This document shows, one piece after another, positions 1 to 7,135 of a stretch of DNA of 17,187 nt (positions within the stretch are counted from its first letter, which is position 1; each line of letters starts with the position of its first letter). Below the pieces are notes generated by a model that had not been told where the DNA came from, did no database searches, and was given only the letters and a program-made list of their open reading frames with translations. Source of the DNA: Actinomycetes bacterium. Its GTDB lineage: Bacteria > Actinomycetota > Humimicrobiia > Humimicrobiales > Humimicrobiaceae. The position numbers were made by a program, and so were the translations under genes. The DNA lies in contig JAUVXY010000011.1 in the NCBI GenBank assembly GCA_030603375.1, positions 1-17,187 on the forward strand, read 5' to 3'.

Positions 1-17
1 TTCCGCAGCACTACTAA

Positions 18-416
18 GATCTGCTTGAAAAAAATAAAGAAGCCTTTATTTTTGACACCACAGAAGAAAATATAAAGCAGCAATATAAAACAAGTAGAGA
101 TAGTTCGTCAAAGATTTTAAAGATATTAAAATTGACTATAAAAAATTCACAGAGGTTAACTGATAATCAGGAACAATATCTAAAAAATCTAATGATAAAA
201 CTTGAAGAAGGCTCTATCCCAAAACAAACAGTTAAAGAAACGCTGAGTGCATTAAATAAATTAGGCAGGGAGCATATTGCAAATCCATTAAAGGTTATTG
301 CAACATTGCAAACAAATATTTCTGCTAAACTTTTAGAGGAGCATTTTATAGCTAACTTAAAGGCAGGTACCAGTAAAAGAGAAGTAATACTATCATTATA
401 TTTAACAGGCAGCTAA
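18..416 (+). pseudogene. C-terminal end of a helicase-type restriction/defence protein, frame broken at the left edge
   Basis: An open frame runs from 18 to the TAA at 414-416 with no convincing start. The TTG at 132 has no ribosome binding site and lies inside the conserved-looking stretch. The roughly 130 residues read as the helical tail of large SNF2-type helicases that partner DNA methylases; the ending (NPLKVIATLQ, then REVILSLYLTGS) resembles what I recall of that tail, but there are no helicase motifs here to prove it. Just upstream the frame has a TAA at 15-17, while frame 1 is open across 1-18 and would join smoothly if one base had been lost near AAG-ATC at 16-21. This is either a frameshift or a sequencing error; the rest of the gene lies left of the window. 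The next gene starts 4 bp downstream, so the two form one operon. Confidence 0.5.
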
Positions 417-419
417 AAA

Positions 420-3400
420 ATGGACAAAGATCAAGCTCAAAGAATAATTAAAGACACATTTGAAAATAAATTTGATAAAGCAAGATTTATAAGGTTTATA
501 GTAGACTTACTTAACTTAAAATCTTCAGAAGTTAATGAAACTGCTGCAGTGTTTAATGAAAACCAAGTTCCAAACGTATATAAACCATTTATAAAATCAT
601 TTGAAAAAATAGCAGACTACAGATCTGGTGAGCATAAAATGGATGTTCTTGCAATCTGGCTAAAAAAAGAAAAGTCCATTGAGCGGGCAAGAACAATGCA
701 GAGAAACTTTATTGCCTGGTACCTAAGAGGCGACTACGGTGGTGAAATGAAAGACGCCGCTCTTGCTGCATTTGTTTCACCGGACGGGAAAGATTGGCGC
801 TTCTCTCTTATTAAGATGGATTATTCGCTGGGAGAAGATAAAAGAGGAAGGATTAAGATAAGTGAAGAATTTACTCCTGCAAAAAGATGGTCATTTTTGG
901 TAGGTTTAAATGAAAATAGCCACACTGCTCAAAGCCAGATAGTTACAATACTTAAAGAAGATGAAAAAAAACCAACATTTGCTCAGCTTGAAGATGCGTT
1001 CAACATCGAAAAAGTAACAAAGGAATTCTTTAAAAAATATCGTGAACTTTTTTTCTGGACTAAAGAAACCCTTGATGAACTTATTTCTAAAGACAGTAAG
1101 ATAAGGTCTGATTTTGAAACTAAAAATATAAATACTATAGATTTTTCAAAAAAGCTATTAGGCCAGATTGTATTTTTATACTTCCTGCAGAAAAAAGGAT
1201 GGTTTGGAGTAGCAAGGGATGCGGATTGGGGGACAGGACCAAAGAATTTCTTGCGGGAGTTATTTAAAGGAAAACATGGCGGCAAATATAATAATCTTTA
1301 TAATGATATTCTAGAGCCGTTATTTTATGAAGCCTTAAGGAATGACAGAAGTTATGATGATGATTATTACAAGTTATTTAACTGCAAAATACCTTTTTTA
1401 AATGGTGGTCTCTTTGATCCTATAAATAATTATAATTGGGTTCATACTGATATAAATTTACCAAATGAGTTATTCTCAAACTTAGATAAGACTAAAGAAG
1501 GAGATATTGGAACAGGAATTCTTGATATTTTTGACAGGTATAATTTTACTGTAAAGGAAGATGAACCTCTTGAAAAAGAAGTAGCTGTTGATCCTGAAAT
1601 GCTTGGAAAAGTTTTTGAAAATCTTCTTGAGGTAAAAGACAGAAAATCAAAAGGAACTTATTATACTCCAAGAGAGATAGTTCATTATATGTGTCAGCAA
1701 AGCCTGATAAATTATCTTGATACTGAAATGGAAGAAAAGGTATCTAAAGATGATATTGAGAAACTCATTAGATTTGGAGAGCAGTTTGGAGAAAATGACA
1801 CTGATTTAATAAATAATTCGGAGGATATTAAGGAAAGCATTATCAGGAATGCTAAATTAATAGACGAAAAACTTGCTGATATAAAAGTATGTGATCCCGC
1901 AGTTGGAAGTGGTGCATTTCTTGTAGGAATGATGAGCGAAATTGTAAGAGCAAGGAATGTCTTATCAAATTATATCGAAGACCCAGATAGAACTATTTAT
2001 AACTTTAAAAGGGATTGTATTGAAAATTCCTTATATGGAGTTGATATAGACCATGGTGCAGTAGAGATAGCTAAGCTTCGTTTGTGGCTATCATTGGTTG
2101 TGGATGAGGAAAATATAGAACAAATTAAACCTCTGCCAAACTTGGATTATAAAATTGTATGCGGGAATTCTCTATTGGGTGTTGAAATAAATCTTTTTAA
2201 CCAAGAAGCTTTTAATAAATTAGAGAAGATAAAACCAATTTATTTTAGTGAAACAGACATAAAAAAGAAACATGAATATAAAAGTCAGATTGATGAGTTG
2301 ATTTTTGAAGTTACAGATGGACATGAAGAATTTGATTTTGAAGTATACTTCTCTGAGGTTTTTCATGAAAATAAGGGATTCGATATTGTAATTGCAAATC
2401 CTCCCTACATTGATTATCGAACAATAGATTCCACAACAAAAACTGCAGTTAAGAGATATAAGGTTGCACATCACTCTAAAATGATTAATCTTTACATCTA
2501 TTTTTTTGAGAGGGGTATAAACTTACTATCTGATGGAGGAGCATTGACATTTATTAGCCCTCAGCAATATTTGATTCTAGACAACTGCCAAGGTCTAAGG
2601 GATATAATTCGTGAAAATACTGTTGTGATACTATCAGATTTTGCTCGCGTTAAGCTTTTCGATGCCTCCACATATCCATTCGTTACTATAATAATGCAAG
2701 GTATCAAATTAAAGTCCGGTAAATATTATGAATTTGACCAAGTCAACAATTTAGAACAACCAGTACGTAGTATTGAAATTAAAAATCCTATCCCAGAACC
2801 AGTTAACATAAGTGGGCACCAATTATTATTATCTAAGATTGAATCTTCAGCAAACAAAAAAGTAAAAGATATTGCAGAAATATTTTGTGCATCTTCTTCC
2901 ACTTCATTAGAAGTTAGCACCATACCGACAGATGGGCCAATTCTTTTAACTGCAAGTGATATTAAAAATTGGGTAGTTGAGGTTCCTAAAAGATATGTAA
3001 AATTAAAATCCTATGGAAATAATTCTGCTGAAAAACAGCGCGGGGATACCATCTATACAACTCGGATGACTGGAAGAATCCGCGCAGTTTTCATGGAAAA
3101 AAATAAGTTTTTAGGTGGAAAAATTAATGTAATTAAAGTGAAAAATATCAATCCACTATTTTTAACAGCACTCTTGAATTCAAACTTAATCAATTTTTGG
3201 TTCAGAGAGAATTTTTCTATGCAACATATGCAAGGGGGTGCTCTACCTATCAATACACCAGAATTAGGGAAAATACCAATTATATTTAATAATTCTATTG
3301 CACTTAAAATTATTGCAATCGTTGATAAAATCCTTATAATTACAAAAGATAGTGATTACCTAGAAAATTCTACCAAGCAAAACAAAGTTTGTGAACATAA

Positions 3401-3482
3401 AAAACAAATCGATCAAATGGTTTATGAGCTCTATGGCCTAACACTAGAGGAAATTGAAATAGTTGAAAACTCATCAAAATAA
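420..3482 (+). CDS. Eco57I-type N6-adenine DNA methyltransferase / restriction protein (type IIG-like)
   Basis: A 1020-residue protein that methylates adenine in DNA and, in relatives of this architecture, may also cut it. The N-terminal third contains a family-typical stretch (ERARTMQRNF, residues 88-97, and SPDGKDWRFS, 120-129). A nuclease may lie around D75, but no clean PD-(D/E)XK motif is visible. The methylase core starts at GTYYTP (412-417), a lead-in typical of Eco57I/HsdM enzymes, followed by SAM-binding motif I DPAVGSGAF (492-500) and catalytic motif IV NPPY (660-663). From about residue 700 the sequence matches a TaqI/Eco57I-like target-recognition domain, with GDTIYTTRMTGR and the MQGGALPINTPELG stretch near residues 940-955. 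The ATG follows the helicase stop by 3 bp, so the genes are co-transcribed. Length is normal and nothing is missing. It could be methylase-only, with cleavage supplied by the helicase partner. Confidence 0.9.
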   Translation: MDKDQAQRIIKDTFENKFDKARFIRFIVDLLNLKSSEVNETAAVFNENQVPNVYKPFIKSFEKIADYRSGEHKMDVLAIWLKKEKSIERARTMQRNFIAWYLRGDYGGEMKDAALAAFVSPDGKDWRFSLIKMDYSLGEDKRGRIKISEEFTPAKRWSFLVGLNENSHTAQSQIVTILKEDEKKPTFAQLEDAFNIEKVTKEFFKKYRELFFWTKETLDELISKDSKIRSDFETKNINTIDFSKKLLGQIVFLYFLQKKGWFGVARDADWGTGPKNFLRELFKGKHGGKYNNLYNDILEPLFYEALRNDRSYDDDYYKLFNCKIPFLNGGLFDPINNYNWVHTDINLPNELFSNLDKTKEGDIGTGILDIFDRYNFTVKEDEPLEKEVAVDPEMLGKVFENLLEVKDRKSKGTYYTPREIVHYMCQQSLINYLDTEMEEKVSKDDIEKLIRFGEQFGENDTDLINNSEDIKESIIRNAKLIDEKLADIKVCDPAVGSGAFLVGMMSEIVRARNVLSNYIEDPDRTIYNFKRDCIENSLYGVDIDHGAVEIAKLRLWLSLVVDEENIEQIKPLPNLDYKIVCGNSLLGVEINLFNQEAFNKLEKIKPIYFSETDIKKKHEYKSQIDELIFEVTDGHEEFDFEVYFSEVFHENKGFDIVIANPPYIDYRTIDSTTKTAVKRYKVAHHSKMINLYIYFFERGINLLSDGGALTFISPQQYLILDNCQGLRDIIRENTVVILSDFARVKLFDASTYPFVTIIMQGIKLKSGKYYEFDQVNNLEQPVRSIEIKNPIPEPVNISGHQLLLSKIESSANKKVKDIAEIFCASSSTSLEVSTIPTDGPILLTASDIKNWVVEVPKRYVKLKSYGNNSAEKQRGDTIYTTRMTGRIRAVFMEKNKFLGGKINVIKVKNINPLFLTALLNSNLINFWFRENFSMQHMQGGALPINTPELGKIPIIFNNSIALKIIAIVDKILIITKDSDYLENSTKQNKVCEHKKQIDQMVYELYGLTLEEIEIVENSSK

Positions 3483-3483
3483 A

Positions 3484-3624
3484 AAAATTATTGCTTTTAG
3501 TTTTGGTAAAGGTGCCTATGAAGAAGTAGCAGAAGCCAAGCAAAGAGGTTTACACATGGAACTTTTAACAGTAGATAAACTACTGGAATATGAAGAGGAA
3601 GCTAAACAAGGTAAGATTTTTTAA
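3484..3624 (+). pseudogene. Orphan C-terminal fragment of a second DNA methylase
   Basis: Immediately after the Eco57I-type gene, a different frame stays open to TAA at 3622-3624 and encodes about 46 residues beginning IIAFSFGKGAYEEVAEAK and continuing MELLTVDKLLEYEEEAK. As I recall, this resembles the extreme C-terminus of PF01555-type DNA methylases found beside helicase/Eco57I loci, although no database search was possible. It has no start codon or ribosome binding site of its own, because the upstream part of its frame is occupied by the 3' end of the 1020-residue gene. Most likely a whole methylase gene was deleted or replaced and only its tail remains. Its stop overlaps the next start as TAATG, the signature of an ancestral translational coupling that has been preserved. 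Confidence 0.5.
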
Positions 3625-3809
3625 TGCCTAAAAAAATAATGTACTCCTTTAAAATTGAAAATGAGCTTTTAGATAAAGCTAAAAAAGAAGCTAAAAAACT
3701 AAGTATTTCCCTGTCTGCTTTTTTGAGGCAGGCCATTATTGAGAAGATTAATCATAAAGATAGATTTGATAACTTAGAAAAAAGAGTTGAAAAATTAGAA
3801 AATAGGTAA
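3624..3809 (+). CDS. Small ribbon-helix-helix DNA-binding protein
   Basis: A 61-residue protein. MYSFKIENELLDKAKKEAKK forms the beta strand and first helix, SISLSAFLRQAIIEKI (residues 27-42) the second helix of a ribbon-helix-helix fold, and the last 15 residues (DNLEKRVEKLENR) a short coiled coil for dimer or partner contact. Such proteins are usually autoregulators or antitoxins. The ATG overlaps the preceding methylase-tail stop as TAATG, so it was coupled to that gene. It is followed after 36 bp by the DUF3800 gene, making it the likely regulator or antitoxin-like partner of that protein; this pairing is inference. Confidence 0.72.
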   Translation: MPKKIMYSFKIENELLDKAKKEAKKLSISLSAFLRQAIIEKINHKDRFDNLEKRVEKLENR

Positions 3810-3825
3810 GGTGTATTATACCTAT
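3802..3825 (+). promoter_or_regulatory. Inverted repeat between the RHH and DUF3800 genes
   Basis: ATAGGT (3802-3807) and ACCTAT (3820-3825) form perfect 6-bp arms around 12 bp, and a shorter imperfect palindrome (AGGTGTA/TATACCT) lies inside. It straddles the stop of the RHH gene and precedes the DUF3800 start, which lacks a clear Shine-Dalgarno. It could be an operator for the RHH protein or an RNA hairpin that tunes translation of the DUF3800 gene. It is too short to be more than suggestive. Confidence 0.28.
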
Positions 3826-3845
3826 CCGAATTTGGTTCATAAAAT

Positions 3846-4589
3846 ATGTATTATTTATTTTTAGATGAATCTGGGGATCATAATTATAAAAACTTAAAAC
3901 AAGCACCTATTTTTGTGCTAACAGGTTGTATCTTTAATAATAAATCAAAATATTTAAACTATCTTGATGCAGTTATTAAAATGCATAAATTAAAGGAAAA
4001 TTATTTTAACAATTTTTATACTATTCTTCATACAAGAGACATTACAAGAAATGTAAAAGACTTTGGAAAAGTGAGTGAAGAAAAATTTAGAATTCCCTTT
4101 TTCAATTATTGCAATAAGCTAATCAATGATACTAAATTTATAATTATATGCTCAATAATTAATAAATTAGAGTTATTTAATAAATATGGTTTAAAAGCCA
4201 CAGACCCATACCACTACTCTTTTGATAGAATTATAGAAAGATTCGTTTTCTTTCTAGATAATGCTCCTGATGAAAAAAGAGGAATAATATTTTATGAAAG
4301 CAGGAGGAGAGACTTAGATACAAAGTTGGAGCAAAGATATAAAAGTATAACTAAAAATGGAACAATTACAATAAGGGGAGATATTAATATGGAAAGTTCC
4401 AGAATAAATTCTAGGATAATTAAGCTTACTAAACTTAAAAAAGATAGCAATATTGCAGGAATACAGTATGCTGATTTATGTGCAACCCCTATATCAAGAA
4501 ATGAGCTAGAGTTAACTAATAATTTTATAAAATATCAAATTATTAGAAAAAAGTTCAGAAAAGATCCAAAAGGCAAAATAGAAGGCTAA
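3846..4589 (+). CDS. DUF3800 domain protein (predicted RNase H-fold nuclease-like)
   Basis: A 247-residue protein starting with the family hallmark: a hydrophobic strand then DESGD (residues 7-11), with further polar clusters at ESRRRD (about 151-156) and the closing GIQYADLCATPISR (about 212-225). DUF3800 (PF12686) is predicted to adopt an RNase H-like fold with the leading Asp as a metal ligand. It is common on phages, plasmids and defence islands, but its biochemical role is not established. It is carried as cargo between the RM genes and the recombinase, with an RHH protein just upstream. The ATG at 3846 places DESGD at its usual position close to the N-terminus, supporting this start despite a weak ribosome binding site. 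Confidence 0.82.
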   Translation: MYYLFLDESGDHNYKNLKQAPIFVLTGCIFNNKSKYLNYLDAVIKMHKLKENYFNNFYTILHTRDITRNVKDFGKVSEEKFRIPFFNYCNKLINDTKFIIICSIINKLELFNKYGLKATDPYHYSFDRIIERFVFFLDNAPDEKRGIIFYESRRRDLDTKLEQRYKSITKNGTITIRGDINMESSRINSRIIKLTKLKKDSNIAGIQYADLCATPISRNELELTNNFIKYQIIRKKFRKDPKGKIEG

Positions 4590-4611
4590 AGTGTAATAAG
4601 GGTAAAATAAA

Positions 4612-4642
4612 AGAGTGCCGACCGCTACGCAGAGGGCACTCT
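4612..4642 (+). other. Hairpin 1 of a twin-hairpin element
   Basis: Perfect 8-bp arms AGAGTGCC (4612-4619) and GGCACTCT (4635-4642) enclose GACCGCTACGCAGAG, in which GC-TAC-GC forms a small inner hairpin. A short T run (4645-4648) follows, so it could act as a rho-independent terminator of the DUF3800 operon. Its loop is nearly the same as that of the second hairpin 10 bp away while its outer arms are different, which points to a structured element rather than two chance terminators. Confidence 0.45.
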
Positions 4643-4652
4643 AATTTTAACC

Positions 4653-4692
4653 AAGCTAAAACCCGACTGCTAAGCAGAGAGGAATTTAGCTT
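4653..4692 (+). other. Hairpin 2 of a twin-hairpin element
   Basis: Perfect 8-bp outer arms AAGCTAAA (4653-4660) and TTTAGCTT (4685-4692) enclose an inner hairpin CTGC-TAA-GCAG (4667-4677). The inner part matches hairpin 1 (consensus CGACYGCTAMGCAGAG) but the outer arms share no sequence with hairpin 1. An AT-rich stretch of about 100 bp with no gene then leads to the recombinase start at 4794. It could be a terminator, a recombinase-binding site, or a small RNA fold. Confidence 0.4.
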
Positions 4693-4793
4693 TCTATATT
4701 TGTCTATTTTAGATTTTATAATTAGTTGTAATATTTTGTCAAGTTTATTTATATTTAAATTAATAAATTTATAAATTTTAATCTTAGAAAATT

Positions 4794-6227
4794 ATGAAAA
4801 CAGCTTTTGCCTACCACCGCTACTCAACTGAAATGCAGAGAGACAGCTACACCTTGGAAGCCCAGCGGTCTATTACAAAGGAGCTTGCAAAAAAATACGA
4901 ATGCAGAATTATTCAAATCTATGAAGATGAAGCAATCTCAGGAGCTACAATAGAGAAGCGACCTTCAATGTTGCAATTGCTTGAAGATCTTCCAAAGTTG
5001 AAACCAAATTACTTAATTTCTACAGATCAGGATAGGCTTGCTCGTGGTAATGATTTCTGGGTCATAAAAAACATACTTTCCAAAACCAAAACCTCCATAA
5101 TAACAGAAAAGGAAGGAGTAATAGATCAGACCGATATAACTAAGGACGCACTATCTGATATGATGGCAGTCTTTGCAAAATTGGAGCGTAAAATGATAGG
5201 AAGAAGAGTGAGAAGAGCAATTGAGCTAAAGGTAACAAAAAAAGGAGAGCATTATGGTGGCAAACCAATAGGGTATTATAAAAAAGATGGTAAGCTATTT
5301 GTAAATGAGATAGAGGCAAAGCACGTTGGGAAAATATTTGAACTTATGGCTTCCGGAATAGGAGTTACCCCTATAGGAAAGTATCTTGAAAAGATAGGTA
5401 TTTTAACTCCCAAAGGTAAAAGATACAGTGTAAAGACACTAACCAGAATGATTACAAATCCTATATATATAGGCAAGGTTAGAATAGATGGCAGTGTTTA
5501 TCCTGGAATTCACAAACCAATTATAGATAAAGAGCTATTTAGACAGGCCAACTTAGTTTTGGAGAAAAAAAGAATGGTAAATAGGACAAAACCATCAAAA
5601 TACGTTCTAACTGGTTATCTAAAATGTGCTAAATGTGGCTCCAATCTATGGGGAAGTTTAGGCTATGGTAGTCAGATCATTAAAGGCAAAGTTAAAAAAT
5701 ATTATAAAGGTTATGTCTGCAAAAACATGTATACTGGAAAATGCAATACTAAAATAACCGGTAAAATTGAAGATTTAATATTTTCTAAGATTTTAGAAAA
5801 AATAAAATCTTTAAAGCTTGGTCTTGAAGATGGCCTTTCCGAATTTATAGAAAGTAAGATGAAGAACAAAAATAAAGTAAATATTCAGGACGAAATAAAA
5901 GAGATAGACCTTAAAATGTCAAGGCTTCTTGATACCTATCTCGAAGGAGTTATTGATCTTCCACTTTATGCTAAGAAAAATAAAGAATTAAAATACCATA
6001 AGGAACATCTTCTGAAAGAAGCCCAAAATTATGAAAATGATTTATTTTTTAAAGATATTTATGATTGTATTAGAAATTTTAATATATATAATATTCTTGG
6101 TGATCTCGATTTTGAGGCTAAAAGAGACTTACTCAATCTATTTATTAAAAAAATAGAAATTACTCCTGCTGTAAGTCCTGGAAACAGACATTATGACAGA
6201 AGAGTTAAAATTGATTGGAAGATATGA
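4794..6227 (+). CDS. Large serine recombinase / integrase
   Basis: A 477-residue site-specific recombinase that would integrate and excise this element through a phosphoserine DNA intermediate. The N-terminal resolvase domain has the nucleophile motif YHRYSTEMQ with Ser11 and Arg9, and the conserved DRLAR (80-84). A recombinase domain spans about 150-260 (TLTRMITNPIYIGKVRIDG). A zinc ribbon has Cys278, Cys281, Cys309 and Cys317, followed by a coiled-coil stretch (about 345-420). Length and domain order are those of intact large serine integrases. No Shine-Dalgarno is evident before the ATG. The stop lies about 20 bp from the inferred attR in cpaF. The last 90 bp are read antisense by the open frame of the truncated cpaF. 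Confidence 0.93.
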   Translation: MKTAFAYHRYSTEMQRDSYTLEAQRSITKELAKKYECRIIQIYEDEAISGATIEKRPSMLQLLEDLPKLKPNYLISTDQDRLARGNDFWVIKNILSKTKTSIITEKEGVIDQTDITKDALSDMMAVFAKLERKMIGRRVRRAIELKVTKKGEHYGGKPIGYYKKDGKLFVNEIEAKHVGKIFELMASGIGVTPIGKYLEKIGILTPKGKRYSVKTLTRMITNPIYIGKVRIDGSVYPGIHKPIIDKELFRQANLVLEKKRMVNRTKPSKYVLTGYLKCAKCGSNLWGSLGYGSQIIKGKVKKYYKGYVCKNMYTGKCNTKITGKIEDLIFSKILEKIKSLKLGLEDGLSEFIESKMKNKNKVNIQDEIKEIDLKMSRLLDTYLEGVIDLPLYAKKNKELKYHKEHLLKEAQNYENDLFFKDIYDCIRNFNIYNILGDLDFEAKRDLLNLFIKKIEITPAVSPGNRHYDRRVKIDWKI

Positions 6228-6240
6228 TAAGTATCTGACC

Positions 6241-6254
6241 GTAAGGTTTCTTAC
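6241..6254. other. Candidate attR recombination site
   Basis: GTAAGGTTTCTTAC is an imperfect palindrome: arms GTAAG and CTTAC with TT at its centre (6247-6248). The cpaF homology on the right ends at 6249, within a base or two of this centre, and the recombinase stops at 6227. Serine integrase sites are imperfect inverted repeats around a 2-bp crossover, so the left half would come from the element and the right half from cpaF. The exact core cannot be proven without the other junction. Confidence 0.45.
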
Positions 6255-7133
6255 TTCTCCAACGATTATTCTGTCAGCTTTCATTCTTAGCGTTTCAAAA
6301 ACCAGTTTATCCTGTTCAATTTCATTATCTATTTCTCTGGATTTTGGCCTGGTTGTCAGCATCCGCACATATGGATGCTCGCTAAGTTTTATCTCAGGTA
6401 CATCCTGGATTATATTTATAAAATCACTTTTAGGTATCAGTTTTGCAAGCGTGTTTAGAAGAGTAGTTTTTCCGGAACCCATTGGGCCGGCAATTAATAT
6501 ATTTTTTCTATTAGTGACAAAACTTTTTAAAATCTCAAATCTCTCGCAGTCAAACATATCAAGTCTTAATAAATCCTCCAGCTCAAACTCTATACAGTTA
6601 AAAACCCTTATTGAGATATAAATTTTATCTGAAACAGGTGGTATAACAATTGAGCACCTGCTGCCATCATAAAGCTCTGTATTCAAAAATGGTACCCTTT
6701 GGTCCAATGCCATTCCCGAACTGCCTTTAATGCGATCTATTACCAGATATACTTCTTTTAAACTACTAAATACTTCCCCTAAATATTCTTTAACGCCATT
6801 TTTTATAATAACCATTTCCCTGTTATGGACAAAAATATCTGTTACTGTCTTGTCATGCAGATATTTTTCCAACACTCCAAGACCAAATATTTCAGACAGC
6901 ATTTTTTCTATTAAATTATCCTCAATTTTATAATTGCAAAATGGATATTTGCCTTCAATTTCACTGGATATAAGCATGTACAACTCATCCCCGAGATTCT
7001 CACTATCATAAAATCCTGTTTTATCAAAAATTATATTATCCTTTTTGATTCTATCTTTAACCCTGCTTATTATGTTCTTTTCCTGTTCACTACTTAATTT
7101 ACCTTGATTGACCAGCCTGTCTTCAAGTCCCAT
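6249..7133 (-). pseudogene. CpaF/TadA-type Flp pilus assembly ATPase, 3' end removed by element insertion
   Basis: The remaining 295 residues are a good CpaF/TadA secretion ATPase, the hexameric motor that drives Flp/Tad pilus assembly at the inner membrane. Visible are the N-terminal domain with VTDIFVHN (97-104), Walker A GPMGSGKTT (216-224), the Asp box QDVPEIKL (D244, E247), the HPYVRMLTTRP stretch (253-263) and Walker B RIIVGEVR (288-295). Directly after GEVR the family sequence stops. The frame continues to 6138 only by reading 36 codons antisense to the recombinase end. The His box (TIHANS in relatives) and about 100 C-terminal residues are missing, so the product should be inactive. 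I chose ATG 7133 over TTG 7145 because GGAG lies 7 nt upstream; it follows the preceding stop by 2 bp. Excision of the element could restore the gene if the other half survives to the left. Confidence 0.85.
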
Positions 7134-7135
7134 TT

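Larger units (their letters stand above)
1..6248 (+). mobile_element. Right-hand part of an integrative element carrying restriction-modification genes, inserted in cpaF
   Basis: All genes from the left edge to 6227 lie on the + strand and form a defence-type cargo (helicase remnant, Eco57I-type methylase, methylase scrap, RHH protein, DUF3800 protein) ending in a large serine recombinase. Directly beyond, at 6249, a minus-strand cpaF/tadA gene starts in mid-sequence: its protein matches the family up to GEVR and then runs antisense into the recombinase tail. Large serine integrases typically sit at the end of their element next to the attachment site, which fits. The left end and the 3' part of cpaF are not in the window, so the element is longer than 6.2 kb. 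The boundary is inferred from loss of cpaF homology, not from a comparison with an empty site. Confidence 0.72.

Noticed and set aside
132..416. A stand-alone 94-residue protein starting at TTG 132
   Set aside because: No ribosome binding site, and the frame with similar sequence character extends upstream to 18; it is better explained as the end of a larger gene.
1..4589. Assignment of the helicase/methylase pair to DISARM or BREX
   Set aside because: None of the defining genes (drmA, drmB, drmC; brxC, pglZ) is visible, and helicase plus Eco57I-type methylase is also found in simpler RM loci.
6138..6248. C-terminal 36 codons of the truncated cpaF frame as genuine CpaF sequence
   Set aside because: They are the antisense of the recombinase 3' end and of the short spacer and bear no resemblance to the His-box region of the family.
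6193..6621. 142-residue plus-strand open frame opposite cpaF
   Set aside because: It is a mirror of the conserved cpaF ATPase core, with no start signal.
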